DNA of 5,490 bases from Pseudomonadota bacterium (GCA_023449855.1 JAEXHR010000122.1:1-5490), one strand, 5' to 3'. Counted from the stretch's first letter, positions 1-4,811 are shown. Program-made: numbers and translations. The notes: a model not told the origin generated them from the sequence alone.

Positions 1-1
1 T

Positions 2-262
2 CACGAGGCTGAGCACCCGTCGCGGTGGGCAGCCGTTTCATCTATTGCGGGCAAGATCGGTTGCTCGCCAGCCACGCTGCATGAATGGGTGAAGAAGACC
101 GAGGTCGACAGCGGCAAACGAGCAGGCCTGCCGAGCGACGCGGCCGAGAAGATGAAGGCTCTGGAGCGGGAGAACCGCGAGCTTCGTCAGGCCAACGAGA
201 TTTTGCGTAAGGCGTCTGCTTATTTCGCGATGGCGGAGCTCGACCGCCGCTTCAAACGATGA
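2..262 (+). CDS. IS3-family transposase OrfA, 5' partial
   Basis: The reading frame is open from base 2 to the TGA at 260-262, giving 86 visible residues. OrfA is the DNA-binding subunit of IS3-family transposition; after programmed -1 frameshifting it becomes the N-terminal part of the OrfAB transposase. Visible residues about 4-33 (RWAAVSSIAGKIGCSPATLH then EWV) are a helix-turn-helix that would bind the terminal repeats. Residues about 54-69 (LERENRELRQANEIL) form a short leucine-zipper-like coiled coil, and the C-terminal FAMAELDRRFKR is typical of this group. The family is usually about 90-105 residues, so only a short N-terminal piece is missing to the left. The stop codon overlaps the orfB ATG (ATGA at 259-262). 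Confidence 0.88.
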   Translation, partial: HEAEHPSRWAAVSSIAGKIGCSPATLHEWVKKTEVDSGKRAGLPSDAAEKMKALERENRELRQANEILRKASAYFAMAELDRRFKR

Positions 263-876
263 TCTCGTTCATTGACGAACACCGTGGCGTGTTCGGGGTC
301 GAGCCGATCTGCAGGCTTTTGCCGATTGCCCCGTCAACCTACTATGAGAACGTCGCCAAGCGCCTGGACGTGGATCGCCTGTCGACCCGCGCCCGCAGCG
401 ATATCGGCCTGAAGATCGAGATACGCCGGGTGTTCAATGAGAACTTCCAGGTCTATGGCGTGCGCAAGGTCTGGCGGCAATTGCAGCGGGAGGGCTTCGA
501 CATCGCCCGCTGCACTGTCGCTCGGCTTATGAGGGTGATGGGGCTGCAAGGCATCATTCGTGGCAAACCGATCCGCACGACGATCAGTGACAAGACCGGC
601 CCATGCCCGCTCGACCGCGTGAACCGGCACTACTTCGCGCCAGCGCCGAACATGCTCTGGCTATCTGATTTCACGTATGTCGCGACCTGGCAGGGCTTCG
701 TTTACGTCGCGTTCGTAATCGATGCCTTTGCTCGCCGCATCGTCGGTTGGCGGGCAAGTCGGACTGCCCATGCGGGTTTCGTTCTCGATGCACTCGATCA
801 GGCGCTTCATGATCGGCGGCCCGTGCACCGTGGTGGACTGGTCCACCATTCCGACCGCGGATCGCAATATGTGTCC
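259..876 (+). pseudogene. IS3-family transposase OrfB, truncated in the DDE domain
   Basis: OrfB supplies the integrase-like catalytic core that cuts and joins IS ends. Residues 1-105 are the N-terminal region with the HTH_21-like segment (VYGVRKVWRQLQREG, about 65-79). The rve core begins near residue 130 with LWLSDFTYV, where D137 is the first catalytic Asp. The second is D199 in HHSDRGSQYVS. Family similarity ends at residue 206 (bases 874-876), where a family member would continue towards the catalytic Glu. That Glu and roughly 70 C-terminal residues are missing. The frame happens to stay open to a stop at 1072-1074, so a 271-residue chimera could be translated, but its last 65 residues are antisense of the ATPase fragment and carry no family signal. 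Inactive on its own. Confidence 0.88.
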
Positions 877-877
877 A

Positions 878-1099
878 GACGCCATCGGCCGGCACGCGGG
901 CGCCGGGCCGCAGGATCACGACATCCCCGACGACAAGCTCCGCTGCGGGAACCTCCAGCACCGAGCCATCGGCCTGCCAGCGGAACGCCGTTTCGGGACG
1001 AAGCGCCATCAGCGCCTCGACGGCGCGGCGCGCACGGCCGCGCGCCTGGTGCTCAAGCGTCGTCGACACGCTGAACAGCGTCAACAGCACCGCGCCATC
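878..1099 (-). pseudogene. Internal fragment of a heavy-metal P-type ATPase
   Basis: Reading leftward from 1099, 74 codons encode an internal slice of a P1B-type (heavy-metal translocating) ATPase. It opens with DGAVLLTLFSVSTTLEHQA, the membrane helix leading into the cytoplasm, continues with an RAVEALMALRPETAFRW linker, and ends with the actuator-domain signature ELVVGDVVILRPG followed by ARVPADGV. The metal-binding N-terminus, the later actuator TGE loop, the DKTGT phosphorylation site and the CPC-like transport site are all absent. The fragment ends at the IS3 sequence (about 877) on one side and at the VIT fragment (1093-1099) on the other. It is in a different frame from the VIT piece, so no fusion protein is made across that join. 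Non-functional remnant; metal specificity cannot be assigned. Confidence 0.8.
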
Positions 1100-1284
1100 G
1101 ACATCGCGCCGGCCACCAGCCCGGCGACACCGGCGACGAGGATTTCCTGCGATGCAGCGGTCGCCGCCGCGACACCGACGATGAGGCTCGACGTCGAGAT
1201 CAGCCCGTCATTGGCACCCAGCACCGCCGCGCGGAGCCAGCCGATACGTTCGATGAGTTGGCTTTCCCTGTGGACGGCGCGCAT
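1093..1284 (-). pseudogene. N-terminal fragment of a VIT/CCC1-family Fe/Mn transporter
   Basis: The start ATG at 1284 is preceded by GGAG at 1290-1293. The protein begins HRESQLIERIGWLRAAVLGA then NDGLISTSSLIVGVAAA, the diagnostic first membrane helix of the VIT1/CCC1 (nodulin-21-like) family, including the conserved NDG with D26. A second helix follows (EILVAGVAGLVAGAMSMA, residues 47-64). Family similarity stops at A64, where members normally continue GEYVSV; here the frame runs three codons (RCC) into ATPase sequence and stops at 1081-1083. Full-length members are about 230 residues, so roughly 70 percent is lost. The family moves Fe2+ or Mn2+ out of the cytoplasm (to vacuoles in eukaryotes). 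An ICE-type palindrome upstream suggests that the original gene was iron-regulated. Confidence 0.85.
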
Positions 1285-1289
1285 GGCAT

Positions 1290-1293
1290 CTCC
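1290..1293 (-). promoter_or_regulatory. Ribosome binding site of the VIT fragment
   Basis: GGAG on the minus strand, five bases before the ATG at 1284. It selects this ATG over the out-of-frame ATG at 1289-1287. Confidence 0.5.
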
Positions 1294-1336
1294 GATTTCA
1301 GCAGATCGGCTGTGGTTACACGACTTCAGGCAATGG

Positions 1337-1355
1337 ATTTAGAATTATTCTAAAT
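1337..1355. promoter_or_regulatory. ICE-type (Irr-box-like) operator upstream of the VIT fragment
   Basis: This is a perfect 19-base palindrome, ATTTAGAAT-T-ATTCTAAAT, standing out as AT-rich in a GC-rich window. Its core TTTAGAA-N3-TTCTAAA matches the iron control element bound by Irr, the haem-responsive Fur-family regulator of Rhizobiales and Rhodobacterales (established knowledge). It ends 53 bases upstream of the VIT start at 1284, and the only gene reading away from it is that VIT fragment; the cytochrome gene on its other side reads towards it and ends at 1380. Irr is known to control iron-export genes with a VIT domain, such as mbfA, in related bacteria, which fits. The minus strand contains TAGAAT inside the palindrome, a possible -10 element, so Irr binding would probably block transcription under low iron. 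Binding is inferred. Confidence 0.72.
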
Positions 1356-1379
1356 GTATGCCATAGAGACGGCAGCACA

Positions 1380-1934
1380 TCAATCTTCGCGGCGCTTTCT
1401 TCCCGTCACCATGGCGCGAACGAGGTTTTCCCGGTGCTCGACGCTGGCTACAACAACGCCGGCGATATGCAGGGCGACCAGCCCGATGGTCGAATAGACA
1501 AGGGCCTTATGGACATCCTCCACCCAGCCGACACCCCAATAGGCATCCGTGGTCATCATATAGCCGGTGGGCACGATGCCGGACACCGCCGCGAGCAACA
1601 GAACGACCATGGCGCCCCCCGCCGGATTGTGGCCGAGATACCGCTTGGCGCGGAAGGCGAGGCTGTCACGGAGGAACGCGAGAATCGTCGTAGGGGCATA
1701 GAGGAAATTGGCGAAGCGGGCGTGATGCGGCCCCAGCAGCCCCCAGACCAGGCGCAAGGCGATCAGCCCGGCGATGGCATAGCCGGAGAGGATATGGGCC
1801 TTCTTCCATTCGTCGCCGGTGACGAAGGAGAAAACGAAGAGGCAGACCAGCGACCAGTGAAAGACCCGCACGAGCGGGTCCCACACCTTGACGCTTTCCC
1901 CCGCCCCGCTGGTTCGGGAGAGTGGCGCCATCAT
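1380..1934 (-). CDS. Cytochrome b561-type membrane protein (Ni-Fe hydrogenase b-type cytochrome family)
   Basis: A 184-residue integral membrane protein with four predicted helices at about 22-40, 47-68, 105-126 and 142-163. It resembles the bacterial cytochrome b561/hydrogenase b-subunit family (PF01292, COG3658), which binds two b haems and passes electrons between the quinone pool and a partner protein. Histidines placed as haem ligands are H26 (VRVFHWSL), H47 (KKAHILSGY), H142 (EDVHKAL) and H156 (VALHIAGV). The motifs RYLGHNPAGG (98-107) and VWGLLGPHHARF (63-74) are typical of the family. The ATG at 1934 overlaps the stop of the PepSY gene (ATGA), indicating translational coupling. AAGGAG at 1939-1944 lies 4 bases from this ATG but 7 from the next (1931), so initiation may be one codon later. 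No terminator is evident after the stop. The electron partner is unknown; the co-encoded PepSY protein is the obvious candidate. Confidence 0.9.
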   Translation of the reverse strand: MMAPLSRTSGAGESVKVWDPLVRVFHWSLVCLFVFSFVTGDEWKKAHILSGYAIAGLIALRLVWGLLGPHHARFANFLYAPTTILAFLRDSLAFRAKRYLGHNPAGGAMVVLLLAAVSGIVPTGYMMTTDAYWGVGWVEDVHKALVYSTIGLVALHIAGVVVASVEHRENLVRAMVTGRKRRED

Positions 1935-2209
1935 TCCGCTCCTTCCGAGCCGACCGGCTCGCCGGTCTGCGGATTGAAGATCGTCTCGACCTTGGCGCCC
2001 TTGGCATCGATCGCATAGACTTCGTAGCAGCCGTTCTCGACCTTTATCCGCCGGACGTCGAGGCCCATCGCCTTGGCCTTGTCCTTCATGGCATCCTCGG
2101 TCATCCATTTGTCCTTCGGCACGTCGCAGCTCTTGCCCTCATCTTCGGCACGGGCCGCACCGGCGGCAAAAAGGCCGAGAAGGGCGGTTGCGAGAAGGAT
2201 TGTCTTCAT
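1931..2209 (-). CDS. Secreted PepSY-like (PepSY_2) periplasmic protein
   Basis: A 92-residue protein with a Sec signal peptide: MKTILLATALLGLFAAGAARA with likely cleavage after A21 (A-R-A|E). The mature part is a single PepSY-type fold: DKWMTEDAMKDKAKAMGLDV (33-52), then VRRIKVENGCYEVYAI (52-67), then a hairpin ending VETIFNPQTGEPV (74-86). The GCYEVYA and NPQTGEPV patterns are characteristic of the PepSY_2 group. C28 and C61 are its only cysteines and could form a disulfide in the periplasm. The start at 2209 is chosen over an upstream in-frame ATG at 2239 because AAGGAG lies 7 bases before it and the signal peptide then begins properly. It is the first gene of a leftward two-gene operon with the cytochrome b561, overlapping it by ATGA, which suggests a soluble partner or regulator of that cytochrome. 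No catalytic motif is visible. Confidence 0.88.
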   Translation of the reverse strand: MKTILLATALLGLFAAGAARAEDEGKSCDVPKDKWMTEDAMKDKAKAMGLDVRRIKVENGCYEVYAIDAKGAKVETIFNPQTGEPVGSEGAE

Positions 2210-2216
2210 GGAATTT

Positions 2217-2222
2217 CTCCTT
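2217..2222 (-). promoter_or_regulatory. Ribosome binding site deciding the PepSY_2 start
   Basis: AAGGAG on the minus strand, 7 bases before the ATG at 2209. It supports 2209 rather than 2239 as the start, and contrasts with the lack of any such site before the divergent gene at 2339. Confidence 0.75.
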
Positions 2223-2259
2223 GTGGCCGGCCGGAGCACCCTGCCCCGACGCTGGACGC

Positions 2260-2265
2260 ACCATA
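2260..2265 (-). promoter_or_regulatory. Putative -10 element of the leftward PepSY_2/cytochrome b operon
   Basis: TATGGT (4 of 6 matches to TATAAT) lies 10 bases downstream of the leftward TCAGC pair and has no recognisable -35 hexamer, as expected where an OmpR/PhoP-type activator replaces the -35. It predicts a transcript start near 2253 and a leader of about 43 bases carrying the AAGGAG site. Confidence 0.42.
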
Positions 2266-2275
2266 GGCAGCCGTG

Positions 2276-2316
2276 GCTGAGCGATGGCTGACGGGAAATG
2301 TCAGCAAAATTTCAGC
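2276..2316. promoter_or_regulatory. Mirror-symmetric divergent operator, TCAGC-N6-TCAGC in each direction
   Basis: On the plus strand TCAGC occurs at 2301-2305 and 2312-2316; on the minus strand it occurs at 2291-2287 and 2280-2276. Each pair is a direct repeat with an 11-base period, and the whole set is symmetric about 2296. The rightward pair extends to AAATGTCAGC (2296-2305) and AAATTTCAGC (2307-2316), 9 of 10 identical; the inner boxes make a GCTGAC-N7-GTCAGC inverted repeat (2287-2305). OmpR/PhoB-family regulators bind as head-to-tail dimers on such 11-base repeats next to a -10 element (established knowledge). The regulator encoded 370 bases downstream is of this family, so autoregulation plus control of the leftward operon is the likely role (inference). 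Confidence 0.68.
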
Positions 2317-2326
2317 CTCGCCGTGC

Positions 2327-2332
2327 TAGGCT
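2327..2332 (+). promoter_or_regulatory. Putative -10 element of the rightward PepSY/two-component operon
   Basis: TAGGCT preceded by TGC (extended -10 style) lies exactly 10 bases after the rightward TCAGC pair, the same distance as on the other arm. The hexamer itself is weak (3 of 6 to TATAAT). It would place the transcript start at about 2338-2340, essentially on the ATG at 2339. Confidence 0.35.
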
Positions 2333-2338
2333 TCGAAC

Positions 2339-2671
2339 ATGCGTGTGCTCTTCATGTCCGTCATCACCCTTTCCCTTGCCGGGCTCCTTTCGGCCGGCGC
2401 AATCGCTCATGCAGACGATGAGGGGGACGACGCGGACGGACGCACCCTCGACGCCGTTCAGGAGGCGGTCGAGAAGGGCGCGATCAAACCGTTTTCCGAG
2501 TTGCGCGACATCGTCAGCCGGCGTTTCCGGGGCGATATCGTCCGCGTGGAACCACGCCGGAAGCACGGGATCTTCCTCTACAAATTCAAGGTTCTGTCGC
2601 CCGAAGGGCAGCTCGTCGAAATAGAGATCGACGCAGCGAGCGGCACGATCCTCGAAGTCGAGAACGAATGA
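2339..2671 (+). CDS. Secreted PepSY-domain protein encoded with a two-component system
   Basis: A 110-residue protein with a signal peptide (residues 1-25, ending AIAHA, likely cleaved A-H-A|D), a short acidic stretch (DDEGDDADG, 26-34) and one PepSY domain from about 36 to 108: LDAVQEAVEKGAIKPFSELR, a KHGIFLYKFKVL strand pair, then LVEIEIDAASGTILEVENE. It has no cysteine, unlike the PepSY_2 protein on the other strand. It is the first gene of the rightward operon and its stop overlaps the response regulator start (ATGA), so it is made with the regulator and kinase. In Sinorhizobium meliloti a small periplasmic protein, FeuN, encoded next to feuPQ restrains the sensor kinase; a similar modulator role is plausible here but is inferred from position and location only. 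No ribosome binding site precedes the ATG; an alternative start at 2354 also lacks one. Confidence 0.87.
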   Translation: MRVLFMSVITLSLAGLLSAGAIAHADDEGDDADGRTLDAVQEAVEKGAIKPFSELRDIVSRRFRGDIVRVEPRRKHGIFLYKFKVLSPEGQLVEIEIDAASGTILEVENE

Positions 2672-3330
2672 TGCGCATCCTGCTCGTTGAAGACGACCGG
2701 CTGATCGCCCGCGATCTCATCGCCCATCTGGAGCGGGCGGGCTATGTCGTGGACCATGCCCGCGACGGCGAAGACGGCTGGTATCGCGGCGACAGCGAGG
2801 ATTTCGCCGCCGCCATCCTCGATCTCGGCCTCCCCTCCATGGATGGCATGACGATCCTGAAACGCTGGCGCAAGGACGGGCGCCGCTTCCCCGTCCTCAT
2901 CCTGACGGCGCGCGGCAATTGGGAAGAGCGCGTGGAAGGCATCGATGCCGGGGCGGACGACTATCTCGCCAAGCCCTTCCAGATCGCGGAAGTCCTCGCC
3001 CGCCTGCGCGCTATCCTGCGCCGCTATGCCGGCGAGCCGAGCCCCGTCCTCAGCGCCGGCGGCCTACACCTGGACCCGCGCGTCAAATCGGTGACGCTTG
3101 GGGACCGGCCGGTCGACCTGACGCCGCTCGAATATCGCTGCCTGCACCATCTGCTCCAGAACCGCGAGCGCCATGTCAGCCAGCAGGAACTGACCGAGCA
3201 GCTCTACGCCCAGGATTTCGACCGCGACAGCAATTCGGTGGAGGTGCTGATCGGCCGGCTGCGGCGCAAGCTGGGCAAGGCTTTCATCGAGACGCGCCGC
3301 GGCTACGGCTACCGGATCGCCGCCGCATGA
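2668..3330 (+). CDS. OmpR-family two-component response regulator (PhoP/FeuP-like)
   Basis: A 220-residue cytoplasmic transcription factor. The receiver domain (about 2-117) has the acidic pair D9/D10 in LLVEDD, phosphoacceptor D52 in ILDLGLPSMDG, T80 in LILTARG and K102 in YLAKPF. A linker leads to the winged-helix trans_reg_C domain (about 128-218), with the recognition helix around SNSVEVLIGRLRRKLG (188-203) and the wing ETRRGYGYRI (208-217). The length is normal for OmpR/PhoB regulators; the early sequence (AGYVVDHARDGEDGWYRGD) resembles the PhoP/FeuP branch. The ATG at 2668 overlaps the PepSY stop; a second ATG at 2671 gives the commoner MRILLVEDD start and is equally plausible. The 3' end overlaps the kinase by ATGA. 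The likely target is the symmetric 11-base repeat operator at 2276-2316. The stimulus is not deducible from sequence. Confidence 0.95.
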   Translation: MMRILLVEDDRLIARDLIAHLERAGYVVDHARDGEDGWYRGDSEDFAAAILDLGLPSMDGMTILKRWRKDGRRFPVLILTARGNWEERVEGIDAGADDYLAKPFQIAEVLARLRAILRRYAGEPSPVLSAGGLHLDPRVKSVTLGDRPVDLTPLEYRCLHHLLQNRERHVSQQELTEQLYAQDFDRDSNSVEVLIGRLRRKLGKAFIETRRGYGYRIAAA

Positions 3331-4691
3331 GATGGCCAACCTCCATTCGCAGCCGCCTCCTGCTGATTTCCGCGTTGACCGTGAGCCTCGCGCTGACACT
3401 GACCGTCACCTTGCTGGTCTCGCTCTTCTCCAGCAACATCCGCAACCGCATCGATGCGGAGCTGACCAGCCATATCAACACGCTGGCCGGCGCGCTGTCC
3501 TTTGCCGCCGACGGCACGCTCCAGCGCCCGGAAAGCCCGCTCGACCAGCGCTTCGCCACGCCCTATGGCGGGCTTTACTGGCAGATCGTCGACGATGCGC
3601 GGGGGCAGACCGTCCGCTCGCTGTCGCTGTTCGACACGGCCCTTGCCCTGCCCATGGACAGGCACGCCGAGGGCGCGGTTCATCGCTACCTGCTGCCCGG
3701 CCCGGCCGGAAGTTCATTGATCGTCCTCGAGCGGCTCGTGCAGGTCGCTGCACCGGAGGGGAAACGCGCGCTGCGCATCGCGGTCGCCATCGACGCGCAA
3801 ACGCTGGAGGAGGCCAGAGCCGCCTTCATCCGCGACATCCTGCCGGCCGTCGCCGGGCTCGGCGTCTTCCTCGTCGTCGCGTCGATCCTGCAGCTCACCC
3901 TCGGGCTGCGGCCGCTGGCGGCGCTGAACGAAGGGATCGTGCGCATCCGCGAGCGGCGTGCCAACCAGTTGACCGGCGCCTATCCCAGTGAATTCCAGAG
4001 CACCGTGGCGGCAGTCAATGCGCTTCTGGATACGCAGGAAGCGATGATGGGCAAGGCGAGGAAGCGCGCGGCCGACCTCGCCCACGGCCTGCGCACGCCG
4101 CTGACGGTGCTCTCGAACGATGTCCTCACTCTGCGCGACAAGGGTGAGGCGGCCATGGCGGACGAACTGGAGCACCTGGCGTCCGTCATGCGTAATCATG
4201 TGGAACGGGAACTGGCGCTTGCCCGCATCGCCGCCAGCGCGGACCTGCGCCGTTCGGACGCCGACGTAGCCATGATCGTCGGCGAACTTGTGCGCATCCT
4301 CAAGCGCTCCCCTTCCGGCGAGCGGCTGCGGTTCGAGATCGACGGCCCAAACACCGAGACCGTGCCCATGGACCCAGCCGACTTTCGCGAACTCATCGGC
4401 AACCTGCTCGAAAATGCCGTCAAATGGGCGACGGCCGAAATTCGCGTGCGCTGGAAGCGCAACGAAGACGGCCTGCGTCTGACGATCTCGGACGACGGTC
4501 CGGGCGTGCCGGAGCAAGAACTCGGCAATCTCACCCGCCGCGGCTGGCGTCTTGACATGGCATCCCCCGGCTCTGGCCTCGGTCTCTCCATCGTTCGTGA
4601 AATCGTCGATGTCTATCGCATCGGTTTTATGCTGCGGAACAGAAAGGCCGATAGCGGGCTGGAAGCCGAGCTTCTGTTCGCTCATACATGA
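3327..4691 (+). CDS. Membrane sensor histidine kinase (PhoQ/FeuQ-like), partner of the upstream regulator
   Basis: A 454-residue inner-membrane kinase. Helix 1 (about 11-35) and helix 2 (about 170-192) bracket a periplasmic sensor domain of about 135 residues. A HAMP-like segment (about 190-245, with LRPLAALNEGIVRIRERRA) leads to the dimerisation domain with H253 in DLAHGLRTPLTVL, the autophosphorylation site; the LAHGLRTP form is typical of PhoQ/FeuQ-type kinases. The ATPase domain has the N box NLLENAVKWA (359-368), the G1 box DDGPGVP (389-395) and the G2 box GSGLGLSI (415-422), so all catalytic motifs are intact. The start ATG at 3327 overlaps the regulator stop (ATGA); the frame stays open further upstream inside the regulator gene, but that is an overlap artefact. 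The sensor domain has no motif I recognise, so the ligand is unknown; the co-encoded PepSY protein is a candidate partner. Confidence 0.95.
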   Translation: MRWPTSIRSRLLLISALTVSLALTLTVTLLVSLFSSNIRNRIDAELTSHINTLAGALSFAADGTLQRPESPLDQRFATPYGGLYWQIVDDARGQTVRSLSLFDTALALPMDRHAEGAVHRYLLPGPAGSSLIVLERLVQVAAPEGKRALRIAVAIDAQTLEEARAAFIRDILPAVAGLGVFLVVASILQLTLGLRPLAALNEGIVRIRERRANQLTGAYPSEFQSTVAAVNALLDTQEAMMGKARKRAADLAHGLRTPLTVLSNDVLTLRDKGEAAMADELEHLASVMRNHVERELALARIAASADLRRSDADVAMIVGELVRILKRSPSGERLRFEIDGPNTETVPMDPADFRELIGNLLENAVKWATAEIRVRWKRNEDGLRLTISDDGPGVPEQELGNLTRRGWRLDMASPGSGLGLSIVREIVDVYRIGFMLRNRKADSGLEAELLFAHT

Positions 4692-4811
4692 TGCAAACCG
4701 TCACGCAGATGGACGCCCCCCATCGACTCTCGCGCTTCGGCGTTGCATCCTGCCCTACAGAAACGACACGCGGTTCGTTCCCCACCGCATCCATAGCAAT
4801 GTAAAATCGAA
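4692..4811. other. Intergenic spacer between the sensor kinase and DUF1275 genes
   Basis: No gene is visible in these 120 bases. A 7-base inverted repeat GATGCAA (4690-4696) / TTGCATC (4743-4749) with a 46-base loop is present but is not followed by a T-run, so I do not call a terminator. TGTAAAAT at 4800-4807 (hexamer TAAAAT, 5 of 6 to TATAAT, with TG before it) is a possible -10 for the next gene, but it lies only 4 bases from the ATG and has no clear -35. Confidence 0.5.

Larger units (their letters stand above)
1..876 (+). mobile_element. IS3-family insertion sequence, truncated at both visible ends
   Basis: The two-gene layout (orfA with a helix-turn-helix and leucine-zipper-like end, then orfB with an rve/DDE integrase core, overlapping by ATGA and in the -1 frame) is that of an IS3-family element. 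The orfA tail resembles the IS51/IS3 subgroup. The left end lies outside the window. On the right, transposase homology stops abruptly just after the second catalytic Asp, around position 876, and minus-strand P-type ATPase sequence begins. There is therefore no right terminal inverted repeat and no target-site duplication. The element was cut by a later deletion or recombination rather than ending at a normal insertion boundary, and this copy cannot encode an active transposase. Confidence 0.88.

Noticed and set aside
671..877. Minus-strand continuation of the ATPase frame into the IS3 element
   Set aside because: This part is antisense of orfB; P-type ATPase similarity stops at the PADGV motif at 878.
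1360..1376. TGCC-N8-GGCA hairpin after the cytochrome gene as a terminator
   Set aside because: A 4-base stem with no U-tract is too weak to support a call.
1434..2018. A 194-codon plus-strand open frame opposite the cytochrome b561 gene
   Set aside because: Its product is Arg/Glu/Gly-rich without domain signals, while the minus strand encodes a four-helix protein with correctly placed haem histidines.
2225..2234. GGCCGGCCGG palindromic run in the leftward leader
   Set aside because: Short GC-rich self-complementary sequence is expected in this base composition, and nothing links it to a function.
2919..3326. An open extension of the kinase frame upstream through the regulator gene
   Set aside because: It lies wholly inside the regulator in another frame; the kinase starts naturally at 3327 with a membrane anchor and an ATGA overlap.
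3714..4685. A 323-codon open frame on the minus strand opposite the sensor kinase
   Set aside because: It mirrors the GC-rich codon pattern of the kinase gene, its product has no recognisable domain and has typical shadow composition, while the plus strand encodes a kinase with all catalytic motifs.
4690..4749. GATGCAA / TTGCATC inverted repeat after the kinase as a terminator
   Set aside because: The stem is only 7 bases with a 46-base loop and no following T-run; it may be chance.
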